Positions 55,684 to 63,999 of a stretch of 64,000 bases of DNA are shown in pieces. The notes below the pieces were generated by a model. That model did no database searches, had not been told where the DNA came from, and worked only from the letters and a program-made list of their open reading frames with translations. The first letter of the stretch is position 1; each line of letters starts with the position of its first letter. This DNA is from Spirochaetaceae bacterium bin103 (lineage in GTDB: Bacteria > Spirochaetota > Spirochaetia > SZUA-6 > Bin103): positions 61,578-125,577 of the forward strand of contig MPNH01000005.1 in the NCBI GenBank assembly GCA_002238925.1, read 5' to 3'. A program made the position numbers and the translations under genes.

Positions 55684-57336
55684 ATGTACGGCAGCCTGAC
55701 CACGGAGCAGCTCGCTTTCTACGACCGCGAGGGCTACCTGATCGTGGGGGGCCTGTTGGGCGATGCCGATCTGCGCCCCGCGCGGGAAGCGATGGAGCGC
55801 AAGGTGGAGTTGATCGCGGCGGACCTGCTGGAGCACGGGCTGATCGACGACCCGCGCGCCGACAGCCCGTTCGAGACTCGTCTGGCGGAGCTGTTTACCG
55901 GGCGCAGCGACGAGGAGTTTCTGCACTACGGGCGCGGTTGGCGGGACCGCGACCCCGGCTACTTCGAGTTGATGGCCAACCCGGTCATTCTCGACGCCGT
56001 CGAGTCGCTGATCGGCGGCGAGATCTATGCCAATCCGGTGTACAACACGCGGCCCAAGGTGCCGAGGGTCGCCGCCGGGGCGGTGCCGTGGCACCAGGAC
56101 AAGTCGTACTGGCCGGGTGCCAACGCCAACCCGGTGATCACGGTGTGGGTACCGCTGGTCGATGCCACCCTGGAGAACGGCTGTCTGCACGTCATGCCGC
56201 GTACCCACCGCCAGAAGCTGCTCTCCTACCACCACGAGCAGGTGACCGGCACCCGTTATCTGGAACTGGACGCCGAGCACCTGGGCAGGGAGAAGGGGCC
56301 GCTACCGCTGCCGGTCAACAAGGGCGACGTGATCCTGTTCAACGACCGCTGCATCCACTGCTCCACCCCCAACACCTCCGACCACGTGCGCTGGGCGATC
56401 GACCTGCGCTACCAGCCGACCGGCCAGGACCCGATGCTCACCATGGGCGTCGGCTTCCTGGCGCGCAGCCGCAAGCGCCCGGAGCGGGTGGCAACGCTGG
56501 AAGACTGGCTCGATGAGCGCCCGGTGCGGCGCCAGTACCCGCCGGCAGACCCATGGGCCAGTTCGCCGCGGAAGCGTATCGGCATCGCGGCGCGGCGGCT
56601 GGCCGGAGCATGGCAATCCGGTACCCGCATTTCCGGCCTGGGCGATGCCCGGCCGCGTACCCGCGCCGAGGCGTATGCCGTTCAGGACGCCGTGACGGAT
56701 CTGCTCGGGTTGCCGGTGGCCGGCTGGAAGGTGGGCGCCGCAACCCCCGCTATCATGCGGCAGCGCGGCCTCGATGAACCGATTCCAGGGCCGCTGTTCG
56801 GGCCGCGGGTGTACGCCGATGCGGCCACCCTGCCGGCGGCCGACTTCCCCGCCGCCTACCTCGAGACCGAGTTCGCGATTCGGACGCTGGCCGAGCTTCC
56901 TCCCCGGCGCACCGCTTACGATACCGCCGAGTTGGCGGCGGTCAGCGAACTGCTGGCGGCGTTCGACCTCACCCAGTCACGCTACTCCGTTGCGCCGGAC
57001 GACCTCGGCGAGATCGCCGACAGCGGCAACAGCGGCGGCGCCGTAATCGGGGCACCGATCCCCGACTGGCGCGACCGCGACCTCAACCGCACGACCGTGG
57101 AGTTGAGCATCGACGGAGGCGCCCCCGTGCCAACCTACGCCGGCGACTGGCGGCGCCATCCCCTGGAGGTGTTCGCCTGGCTGGTGAACAGCCTGAGCCG
57201 CCGCGGCATCGCACTGCCGGCCGGGTCGGTGATCCTGACCGGTTCGCTTACCGAACCGCATCCAGTCACTCCCGGCAGCTGTGCCGTGGCGCGCTTCGAC
57301 GGCGGCGCCGAGGTGCGCTTGTTCATCGCCGAATGA
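55684..57336 (+). CDS. PhyH dioxygenase fused to a 2-keto-4-pentenoate hydratase-like domain
   Basis: A 550-residue two-domain protein. Residues 1-285 form a PhyH-type Fe(II)/2-oxoglutarate oxygenase: His137-Gln-Asp139 in 'VPWHQDKSYW', distal His225 in 'RCIHCSTPNT', Arg236. Residues about 298-550 resemble MhpD/fumarylacetoacetase-like hydratases ('GWKVGAATPAIMRQRG', 'YLETEFAIR', 'AAFDLTQSRY', 'GSVILTGSLTEPHPV'). No stop or frame change separates them. I infer a sequential oxidation and hydration of one substrate. The start could also be GTG 55678. Confidence 0.85.
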   Translation: MYGSLTTEQLAFYDREGYLIVGGLLGDADLRPAREAMERKVELIAADLLEHGLIDDPRADSPFETRLAELFTGRSDEEFLHYGRGWRDRDPGYFELMANPVILDAVESLIGGEIYANPVYNTRPKVPRVAAGAVPWHQDKSYWPGANANPVITVWVPLVDATLENGCLHVMPRTHRQKLLSYHHEQVTGTRYLELDAEHLGREKGPLPLPVNKGDVILFNDRCIHCSTPNTSDHVRWAIDLRYQPTGQDPMLTMGVGFLARSRKRPERVATLEDWLDERPVRRQYPPADPWASSPRKRIGIAARRLAGAWQSGTRISGLGDARPRTRAEAYAVQDAVTDLLGLPVAGWKVGAATPAIMRQRGLDEPIPGPLFGPRVYADAATLPAADFPAAYLETEFAIRTLAELPPRRTAYDTAELAAVSELLAAFDLTQSRYSVAPDDLGEIADSGNSGGAVIGAPIPDWRDRDLNRTTVELSIDGGAPVPTYAGDWRRHPLEVFAWLVNSLSRRGIALPAGSVILTGSLTEPHPVTPGSCAVARFDGGAEVRLFIAE

Positions 57337-57734
57337 CCAGCTCCCGGGACGTGAAGTGGAGAGGGGTGCTGATCGTGGAGTCGCTGCAACATGACCGCGG
57401 AATCTGGCACCGCGTCGAAGTCACGGGACGCTCGAAGCAGCGGCTGGAAAACGAGGGGTCGCGCGGCGAGTTCACGTTCTGCAACGTCGAGGTTGCCGAC
57501 AAGGACGTAGATTCCCTGCTGCTCACGGTCGCGGCGCGGCTGCAGGCGCCGGGTTGGTATTTCCATCTGGAGCGCGACCGGGTAATCAAGGTGGCGTACC
57601 CCGGCCGGGTTATGGAGATGAGCGCGTCCGATCCGGATAGCATTCGGGACGCCCGCCGATACGGCGTGTCAATCGGGATCCGCCTGGAGCAACTCCACTT
57701 CGAGCGCTTCATCGGCAACCCCTTCGATCAGTAG
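57333..57734 (+). CDS. conserved-looking hypothetical protein
   Basis: A 133-residue protein whose ATG overlaps the previous stop (ATGA at 57333-57336), so it is translationally coupled to the PhyH-hydratase gene. No signal peptide or membrane segment is seen. It contains two possible strands around 'APGWYFHLERDRVIKVAYPGRVME'. I recognise no family. Coding-like GC-rich composition supports it as real. Confidence 0.6.
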   Translation: MTSSRDVKWRGVLIVESLQHDRGIWHRVEVTGRSKQRLENEGSRGEFTFCNVEVADKDVDSLLLTVAARLQAPGWYFHLERDRVIKVAYPGRVMEMSASDPDSIRDARRYGVSIGIRLEQLHFERFIGNPFDQ

Positions 57735-57800
57735 CCGCGAGAGCGCCGCCTGCCCACCCAAGCCGGCGTACGGGCCTCGGTTGCGGTACACTCTGTAGCC

Positions 57801-59409
57801 ATGTCCGGGAACTGTGCGCGATCGCCCATCGTACTGCCGGGGCTCCTGGCCCTGGCTGCCGCAACCACCGTCGCGGACACTCGGCCGGAAACCCTGGTGA
57901 TCGCGAAGGATATCGGCGACATCTTTACCTTCGCCCCCTCCGAGTCGTTCGAGCTCACGGCGGGCGAGATTCTCGCCAACGCCTACGACCGCATCATGAC
58001 GTTCGAGCCGGAGGATCCCGGCACGCTGACCGGCGGGGTCGCCGAGAGCCATGCCGTGAGCGACGACGGCAGAACCATCACCCTGCGGATTCGCGACGGA
58101 CTGACGTTCCACTCCGGCTACCCGGTGCGTCCGGAGGACATGGAGTTCTCCCTGGAGGGGGCGACGCGGGGATCGCCGACGTTCATCCTCACCCAGTTCG
58201 GCTGGCACGCGGACAATGTGCATGAACTGGTCGAGGTGGTCGACGAGTGTCACGTCCGCATTACCATTGTCGAGGAGTTCTCGCCCGGGCTGGTGCTGCA
58301 CGCGCTCTCGGCGGGCGTCGCATCGGTGGTCGACCGCGAGTTGGCGATGGCGCACCAGCAGGACGGCGATCAGGGCGCCGTGTGGCTGCGCACCAACAGC
58401 ACCGGATCGGGGCCGTTCCGGCTACTCAGTTGGCAGGCCGACGAATCGGTGGTGCTGGAAGCCAACGCCGGCTACCGCCATGGTGCGCCGGGCGTTCGGC
58501 GCATCGTCCTGCGCCATGCGCCGAACCCTGCCACGCAGCGGATGCTCCTGGAGCGCGGCGACGTCGATATCGCCCGTGACCTCATGCCCGGCTTGATCGC
58601 GGCGCTCGCCGGCAACGAGGCGATAGCCATCGACAGCCACCCACGCGGCACGTTGATCTACCTGGCGGCAAACGCGGCACACCCGATTCTCGGAAACCGG
58701 CTGGTCGTGCACGCGCTCCGCCACGCGGTCGACTACCACGGCATGGTGGAGTCCTTTCTCGCCGGCCAGTTCGTGGTCCACCAAGCGTTCTGGCCAAGCG
58801 GCCTGTGGGCTTCGCACAGCGCCACGCCCTACCGTCTCGACCTTGCACGAGCCAGTGAACTACTCGCCCAGGCGGGACAACGCCAAGGCTTCGCGGTGCG
58901 CCTGGAGACGCTCACCAACCCGCCATTCCCGGCGATCGCGCACGCCGTGGCACACACGCTTGCCGAAATCGGCATTGAGGCCGAAGTCGAAACGATGGAG
59001 GGGACCACGCTCTGGCCTCGCTACCGTTCCCGGCGCCACCAGCTCATCCTGGCGCCCTGGTCACCCGACTATGTCGATCCGCACACCAACGCGGACGGCT
59101 TTGCCCGCAACCCGGATAACCGCCCGGAGGCAAACCTGACCGGCGTGCCGGCGTGGCGCAACACATGAGCCGACGACGAGGTCAATGCCGCAGTGATCCG
59201 GGCGCGCAATGAACGCGATCGGAACTGGCGCGCCAAGTTGTGCCGCGACCCGCAGCAGCGCCTCCAGATCGAGGGACCGTACGTGATCAATGTTCCAGCA
59301 AACCGAGCAGAGCGCGCGGCGCCGCTCCATTCGCAGGATGGCAACCGGGCCGGCTATCGACCAGACCTGGTATCGCACCATCACCAAGCAGCCGGCGACC
59401 GTACCCTGA
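57801..59409 (+). pseudogene. decayed family-5 substrate-binding protein gene
   Basis: The frame from ATG 57801 encodes a signal peptide and about 430 residues of a peptide/nickel-type binding protein ('TLRIRDGLTFHSGYPVRPED', 'YHGMVESFLAGQF', 'DYVDPHTNADGFARNPDNRP'). It stops at TGA 59166, where relatives usually read Trp ('WRNTW..'). The same frame continues after it with 'DDEVNAAVIRARNERDRNWRA' in part and 'LQIEGPYVI', then shifts near 59290 to 'MFQQTEQSARR' and ends at 59409. A nonsense mutation and a frameshift therefore inactivate it. No permease is adjacent. It lies exactly at the border of the low-GC island. Confidence 0.75.
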
Positions 59410-59499
59410 GCGTACTGAATCACAAATGACGAATTGCCACTCAGGGAGCAACAGTATATCGTTCCTGCGGAGGAAGCACACTGGACGGAAGGAAGAGCT

Positions 59500-60993
59500 T
59501 TGGCCGCGTACGAAGGCATTGATGTCCGTGGACCAGACAGATTCGATCGGCTGGAGGACTCCTTGGACGGTGTGTTTCAGCCGAAGCAAATCGCCAAGCG
59601 CCTCAATGCCGAAGTTACGAAGGCGGTAGAGTTCGTGCTCGTGGAGCACGGATACGTTGACAAGGACTATCGCAGCACGTTCTACGGCTTCTACTCAAAG
59701 AAGGGTCGCAGCTACCGCAGGGATTGTGTGCGGCTGCACTTCTTTAGTGGGTCGGTGACGTATGACGAGAGCCGCACGAACATCGTTTCCCAAGACGGTT
59801 GTCCTGGGGATCACTATTTCGGCTACATCGTCCTTCGGCCGACGATGACCGCAACGCTGGGTCGGTCCGTGCTAGCGCCTGGTATCCGGGTGGCAGCCAA
59901 GGGGAGAGCAATCCAATCGGAACACCGAGTGAACGTACTCGGTCACACGTTTGCGGTCTGGGGGTTTCCCTCGATGGCTCAGCCGGCGGACATCGCGGTT
60001 TGCGCGCATGTATCGTGCTGGACGATTCTTCGGTACTACAGCGAAAGATTTCCGCAGTGTCGGGAATACCTCTTATACGACATGGCACAACTGGCTAGCT
60101 CCTTCGACCCTGGCGGCCTGATTCCTTCGTTGGGGTTGAGCGTGTGGGAAGCGGAACGAGTCTTTCAGGCTGCTGGCTGTTTTCCGTTAGTGATTGCTAA
60201 GAGACGGAAGAGAGACGACGACGAAGCTCCGGTCGAGGACCGTGAGTTTTTGGAGCAGTTGTTAGCTTACTTGGAATCGGGTTTCCCGCTGTTCGTGGAA
60301 ATCGGAAGCCGTCAGCACGCTGTAGTTGCGGTAGGCTATAGTTGGCGCGATCAGTCCTCGGCATCCTTGCATGACGAAGCTCATACTTGGGAACAAGTGG
60401 AATCGCTGCTGATGGTTGACGACAACAGGCTCCCCTATCGGAGTGTGCCGCCAACTCCAACACCGGAGTCGATCGCAACGAACAGCTACACAGGCGCTGA
60501 ATTCGACAGCTTTATTGTGGTGTTGCCGGAAAGAGTTCACTTTCCCGCTGACGCGGTGGATGCATTGAGCATTCACTTGGCAGTCGCGTTGAAGAAGGGA
60601 CTCGGAGTCGAGGAAGGTGGCGTGCTAATGCGGCGTTACTTCATGACAACGATCTCGGAACTTCGAGGACATGCACGGGAGTACGAGTCACAAATGGGCA
60701 ATGTCCTCGTGCGGTTGTTGATGGAGGTGGATAGCCCACACTATGTCTGGGTCATCGAGTTCTGCAGCCAGAATCAATGGGACCACGGACACGTGACGGC
60801 ACGCGCAATCGTTGATGCAAGCGCAAGCAAACGGGATCCGGTAGCGACCGTGCTACTGCACGACGAGCAGCAGGCGATCGTGTTTGATCGGTCTTCGGGC
60901 ACGCAGTTGCACAAGAAGGAGCAACTCCGTCGTGCGACCGGCGTGCCCTTACCACGGATGGAAGTGAACTTGGGTCAAGTAGTAAGGGCATGA
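59500..60993 (+). CDS. papain/C39-fold peptidase candidate with an N-terminal unknown domain
   Basis: About 497 residues from TTG 59500, preceded by GGAAGGAAG; an open frame extends to TTG 59434. Residues 1-150 are of unknown type ('TFYGFYSKKGRSYRRDCVRLHF', in part). The middle has 'DIAVCAHVSCWTILRYYSERF' and 'GSRQHAVVAVGYSW', then 'LLMVDDNRLPYR': Cys168 (or 173), His273 and an Asp/Asn at 307-309, which is the Cys-His-Asp order of papain-like or C39-like peptidases. I have no named family. Roughly half-GC composition contrasts with the chromosome. It converges on the HTH gene and faces the ubiquitin-like cassette. Confidence 0.7.
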   Translation: MAAYEGIDVRGPDRFDRLEDSLDGVFQPKQIAKRLNAEVTKAVEFVLVEHGYVDKDYRSTFYGFYSKKGRSYRRDCVRLHFFSGSVTYDESRTNIVSQDGCPGDHYFGYIVLRPTMTATLGRSVLAPGIRVAAKGRAIQSEHRVNVLGHTFAVWGFPSMAQPADIAVCAHVSCWTILRYYSERFPQCREYLLYDMAQLASSFDPGGLIPSLGLSVWEAERVFQAAGCFPLVIAKRRKRDDDEAPVEDREFLEQLLAYLESGFPLFVEIGSRQHAVVAVGYSWRDQSSASLHDEAHTWEQVESLLMVDDNRLPYRSVPPTPTPESIATNSYTGAEFDSFIVVLPERVHFPADAVDALSIHLAVALKKGLGVEEGGVLMRRYFMTTISELRGHAREYESQMGNVLVRLLMEVDSPHYVWVIEFCSQNQWDHGHVTARAIVDASASKRDPVATVLLHDEQQAIVFDRSSGTQLHKKEQLRRATGVPLPRMEVNLGQVVRA

Positions 60994-61044
60994 CCATCTT
61001 GGAGACCGACGCACCTTGGTGCGAGACAGAATACGGGAGGACAA

Positions 61045-61248
61045 ATGGGAAAGGGAGCAGCGAGACCGTCTGACAAGAAGGTAGGGAAGCTGACTGACTG
61101 CGACACAGTGGACGTCGTATTAAAGGAGATGCAGAAGGCCGTTCCAGAGATCGAAAGACGAGTCTTGGAACGGGAGGCAATAGCTATGGAACTCCGGTTC
61201 GAGGCACCGAGGGTGTCCGACGTCATCAAGAGAAAAGATAAGAGCTAA
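61045..61248 (+). CDS. small protein coupled to the peptidase candidate
   Basis: A 67-residue charged protein with a clear GGGAGG site before ATG 61045, 51 bases after the peptidase gene. It is predicted to be helical ('VLKEMQKAVPEIERRVLEREAIAMELRF'). No family recognised. Its position and strong translation signal suggest a partner, substrate or inhibitor of the peptidase. It converges with the HTH gene, and the two stop codons overlap at 61245-61248. Confidence 0.6.
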   Translation: MGKGAARPSDKKVGKLTDCDTVDVVLKEMQKAVPEIERRVLEREAIAMELRFEAPRVSDVIKRKDKS

Positions 61249-61604
61249 TCTCGGGGCGACCTACGCTTGAGACCATCGTACGCGGTCTTGATGATTGCTA
61301 CGAGCGCCTCTGCTCCAGTATCGTCGAGGTCCGGGTCTTGACGAAGTAACTTGGTCACCATGGCGATGGGTTCGGGCCTGCTCTTGGGGGCCGCGGTGAA
61401 CTCGACCGGATTGATTCCCGACCAAGCAGCCAATGCGGTCAAGCTAGCTGCGTCCGGCTGGCGTCCCTTGGACATCCTGGACAAGGTGGATTGGGAGACG
61501 CCTGTCTCTTCACTGACCGTTTTCCAGTTGGTGTCGCGAGCCGCGACGGTGGCGCTCAGAGCCTTGTAGAAGGCTGTGAAGTCGAAGTGTGGTCGCTGTG
61601 TCAT
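61245..61604 (-). CDS. XRE-family helix-turn-helix regulator
   Basis: A 119-residue DNA-binding protein. The helix-turn-helix is 'NWKTVSEETGVSQSTLSRMSKGRQPDAASLTALAAWSG' (in part), with 'SQSTLSRM' as the recognition helix. The C-terminal part (about 75-119) is a helical extension. Start is ATG 61604 with AGGA nine bases before; ATG at 61613 and 61628 are alternatives. It lies after the E1-JAB gene on the same strand, 63 bases away, and could regulate the cassette. Confidence 0.85.
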   Translation of the reverse strand: MTQRPHFDFTAFYKALSATVAARDTNWKTVSEETGVSQSTLSRMSKGRQPDAASLTALAAWSGINPVEFTAAPKSRPEPIAMVTKLLRQDPDLDDTGAEALVAIIKTAYDGLKRRSPRD

Positions 61605-61691
61605 GGATTGCATCCTGAAGTGTAACACATTTGGACGGTGCGAATTGAGGATTCCCTATGTCGTTGTCTATTCCGGTGAGTCGGCACAATG

Positions 61692-63059
61692 TCAGATGTC
61701 CAAGACGGGAAGCTCTACTGCTTCTCCCATGGCTAAACGGTGGGAGCACTCGGGGCAGTTCGGATCCCGGCGAGGGATGGTACGCTGGGATTCTCCCGTG
61801 AGAAAGTGGAAGTGGTGAAAGGCGGGCTGGGCGTCACCAGTACGAAGGTCGAGAAAGTCGAATAGGAAGTCGTTAACAGCGTACGCAGCGGCAACAGCGT
61901 TCATGGTAATGACGCTAGGGTTGGCTTCCTGAACGCCATAGGCTTGAGCCTTGCGTTCGGCATCAGATTTCGCTTCGATCGCCAGCTGGGTGGGATCAAT
62001 GAAGCCGTTACACCAGAGACAGCCCGTCCCAGGTCTGATGTGACGCACGGCGCACATGGCGTCCTGGAGGTTGCCGTCGGCGTCAGGTCGAATCTTCGTT
62101 CCAACTTGCACCGTCGGAATCAGGTACTGATGGGCGAGGGCATTAACAACAAGTCGCGCCCGCATAGAATCAGCAGCGAGGAATATGAAATCGCAGTCGC
62201 GTAGCACCTTGGCGACAGAGCCCGTTGCAACGTCGTGGGGGATCGGCTCCAAGGTCGCGTCAGAAGCCAATTCGCGCGCATGACGAACGGCGATCTGCGA
62301 TTTTAGTAGCTCCATCTCGACATCGAGTGGTGTGGCTCCGACGACCCGGGACAGGTTGCTGCTCTCGACAGCATCCGGGTCAATCATCAAGATTGTGCCG
62401 ACACCGAGCCGGGCGAGGTATTCGACGATTAGGGACCCTACGCCTCCTAGGCCGACGATGGCGACCTTGCTGCGGCGCAGGATATGCTGACCAGCGGCGC
62501 CAAACATACGTATCTGACGATCGTGCTCGGTGTCGAACATTGGACTATGTTGAGGTTGGGAATACAGCCTCGTAATGTTAGGACCAATCACCTTATAGGT
62601 TCCCAACGATAGTCGGGCGCCGTCAGGCATCCAGATATCGGCCTCAACCGCACGGGAGCCGTACACCAGTGCACCCACAGGTACGCCACGACCGATGTCT
62701 AGCAGTGCTGGATACCCGCGCTCGTGTGAGGCAACATCAATCTCGCTGAATCGCACGTGTTGGTCGCTTCCATGACTATGGATGGCGAGATATGCAAGCC
62801 CTAAGTCACGGCAACGCGTGATCTCGCTATGGATGAACGTCGGGGTGAGTGCTCGGTAGCCATATTGGCCAGCGACATAGTCGGTTCCGTACTTCGCTGG
62901 CCGAACGTTCTGGACAAGCAAACGAAGGGTCGGGCTTGAGCGCACAATGCCGGCGCGAAGGATGGCGCCGTACTCGTCGCCGTCCCCCGGAAAGAGATGC
63001 GCCATGATTTGCTCGTGGTGATCGGCGGTCACCAGGATCTCGCAGGTGCGGCTGATCAT
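61692..63059 (-). CDS. JAB deubiquitinase-like domain fused to E1-like ThiF domain
   Basis: A 455-residue fusion. Residues 1-150 form a JAB/JAMM metallopeptidase: Glu29 and the zinc-binding His94-x-His96-x8-Ser105-x2-Asp108 in 'IHSHGSDQHVRFSEID'. Residues about 175-440 form an E1/ThiF adenylation domain: 'VGLGGVGSL' (203-210), Asp227, 'SSNLSR' (233-238), and structural zinc cysteines C347-L-W-C350 and C435-P-E-C438. JAB-E1 fusions are known in bacterial ubiquitin-like operons (described by Iyer, Burroughs and Aravind). A Cys in the position of the usual E1 catalytic residue is not obvious. Its ATG overlaps the E2-like stop (ATGA, 63056-63059). Confidence 0.9.
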   Translation of the reverse strand: MISRTCEILVTADHHEQIMAHLFPGDGDEYGAILRAGIVRSSPTLRLLVQNVRPAKYGTDYVAGQYGYRALTPTFIHSEITRCRDLGLAYLAIHSHGSDQHVRFSEIDVASHERGYPALLDIGRGVPVGALVYGSRAVEADIWMPDGARLSLGTYKVIGPNITRLYSQPQHSPMFDTEHDRQIRMFGAAGQHILRRSKVAIVGLGGVGSLIVEYLARLGVGTILMIDPDAVESSNLSRVVGATPLDVEMELLKSQIAVRHARELASDATLEPIPHDVATGSVAKVLRDCDFIFLAADSMRARLVVNALAHQYLIPTVQVGTKIRPDADGNLQDAMCAVRHIRPGTGCLWCNGFIDPTQLAIEAKSDAERKAQAYGVQEANPSVITMNAVAAAYAVNDFLFDFLDLRTGDAQPAFHHFHFLTGESQRTIPRRDPNCPECSHRLAMGEAVELPVLDI

Positions 63060-63442
63060 GGGTGTGTGGCCAGGAAATCAAGAACCTTGAGAAACTTGGC
63101 GACGGCGGTCTGCGGAAAGTGCTGTGTGCGGTTGTTCCTACGGGAGACCTGAAGCGCTGGGCGCTGCTCAAACTGGGCTCCCGGAGTAATCGGCGGTTGG
63201 AACGAGACCCCGTCGACGCGATGGACGTTGTCACCGATGAATAGTGGATAGATGTCAGAGTACGGGTACAAGGCGGAAATATGACCCCCAAGCCACGTTG
63301 ATGACGGCTCATATTTCGGTCCGACGATGACGTCTTCTACGATTACGTAGGCGCCGCCCTTGCCATCCTCGCGACTGGAGACCAATGAGGCTGGGAAAGC
63401 ACGGCCAAGTTCGCTGATAGCTCTGGCGACGTGCTGCTTCAT
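63056..63442 (-). CDS. cysteine-less E2-like protein (prokaryotic E2 family E type)
   Basis: A 128-residue protein between the ubiquitin-like gene and the JAB-E1 gene. The start ATG 63442 is 13 bases after the upstream stop. It shows 'YVIVEDVIVGPKYEPSSTWLGGHISALYPYSDIYPLFI' (residues about 32-69, in part) and then 'FQPPITPG', similar to prokaryotic E2/UBC-fold family E that accompanies multi-ubiquitin genes. No cysteine exists anywhere in the protein, so classic thioester transfer is impossible through it. Either another residue (Ser/Tyr in 'HISALYPYS') is used or it has a non-catalytic role. Confidence 0.78.
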   Translation of the reverse strand: MKQHVARAISELGRAFPASLVSSREDGKGGAYVIVEDVIVGPKYEPSSTWLGGHISALYPYSDIYPLFIGDNVHRVDGVSFQPPITPGAQFEQRPALQVSRRNNRTQHFPQTAVAKFLKVLDFLATHP

Positions 63443-63455
63443 AGCGAACCCAGCG

Positions 63456-63728
63456 CTAGCTGTTGTCGTCGGCCGCGATGGCTGTAAACGCAAGGTGCTC
63501 GGACAAGGGAATCTTGTCGTCGTCGCCGATCACCTTCGCCGAGCCGTTCGGCAGTTGGACCTGCAAGACGAAGTTCAGCTGAATCTTGACCCCCTGGTTG
63601 ATTGCTGACTCCTTGATTTCGAGCCCGGTGGCGCGGCCCGCTGGCATCTTGACCTTGTGGGCGTTGACTTCAATCGTGACGGTCTTGTCACGCTGGTGCA
63701 CTGTGGCGGCAGTTTCGACTGTATCCAT
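63456..63728 (-). CDS. ubiquitin-like protein (multiubiquitin-domain family, single domain)
   Basis: A 90-residue protein with one domain of the bacterial multiubiquitin family: 'VTIEVNAHKVKMPAGRATGLEI', 'IKESAINQGVKIQLNF' and 'VIGDDDKIPLSEHLAFTAIAADDNS' (in part). The beta-grasp strands and the T-G-x-E-I-K-x-x-A pattern fit. The protein ends in Asp-Asp-Asn-Ser with no Gly-Gly. AAGGAG lies six bases before ATG 63728. It is followed by the E2-like and JAB-E1 genes on the same strand. Confidence 0.83.
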   Translation of the reverse strand: MDTVETAATVHQRDKTVTIEVNAHKVKMPAGRATGLEIKESAINQGVKIQLNFVLQVQLPNGSAKVIGDDDKIPLSEHLAFTAIAADDNS

Positions 63729-63734
63729 AGTTTG

Positions 63735-63740
63735 CTCCTT
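63735..63740 (-). promoter_or_regulatory. ribosome-binding site of the ubiquitin-like gene
   Basis: AAGGAG on the minus strand, six bases before ATG 63728. It overlaps the stop codon TAA of the upstream partial gene, so translation may be coupled. Confidence 0.75.
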
Positions 63741-63999
63741 AGGAATGAGTTGCTAATAAGGAATATAGCGATTGCCCAAACGGATGTCCATTGCCCTTCG
63801 GCAATTTCTCACGCGTTTGTCGCACGACTTGGTCAATCACGGCGGGCGACACTTGGCCTGACCACCGTTCGTTGATGACCAGCACGGCCTTCGACCAGCT
63901 TGGCAACGTGGCGACACCGAAACCGCCGGCGCCCGCATCTTGAGTCCGCGGGGGCACAACGGGCGCGGCGGGCGCGGTGAGCGGCGCAGGTGACGCCGC
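63739..63999 (-). CDS. C-terminal end of an unknown Pro/Ala-rich protein (cut by window end)
   Basis: The frame is open to the window edge and stops at 63739, inside the ribosome-binding site of the ubiquitin-like gene. The visible 86 residues start with a Pro/Ala-rich linker and end with 'SWSKAVLVINERWSGQVSPA' then 'VVRQTREKLPKGNGHPFGQ'. I recognise no family. Tight spacing suggests it is co-transcribed with the ubiquitin-like cassette and may be a component or its neighbour. Confidence 0.6.
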   Translation of the reverse strand, partial: AASPAPLTAPAAPVVPPRTQDAGAGGFGVATLPSWSKAVLVINERWSGQVSPAVIDQVVRQTREKLPKGNGHPFGQSLYSLLATHS

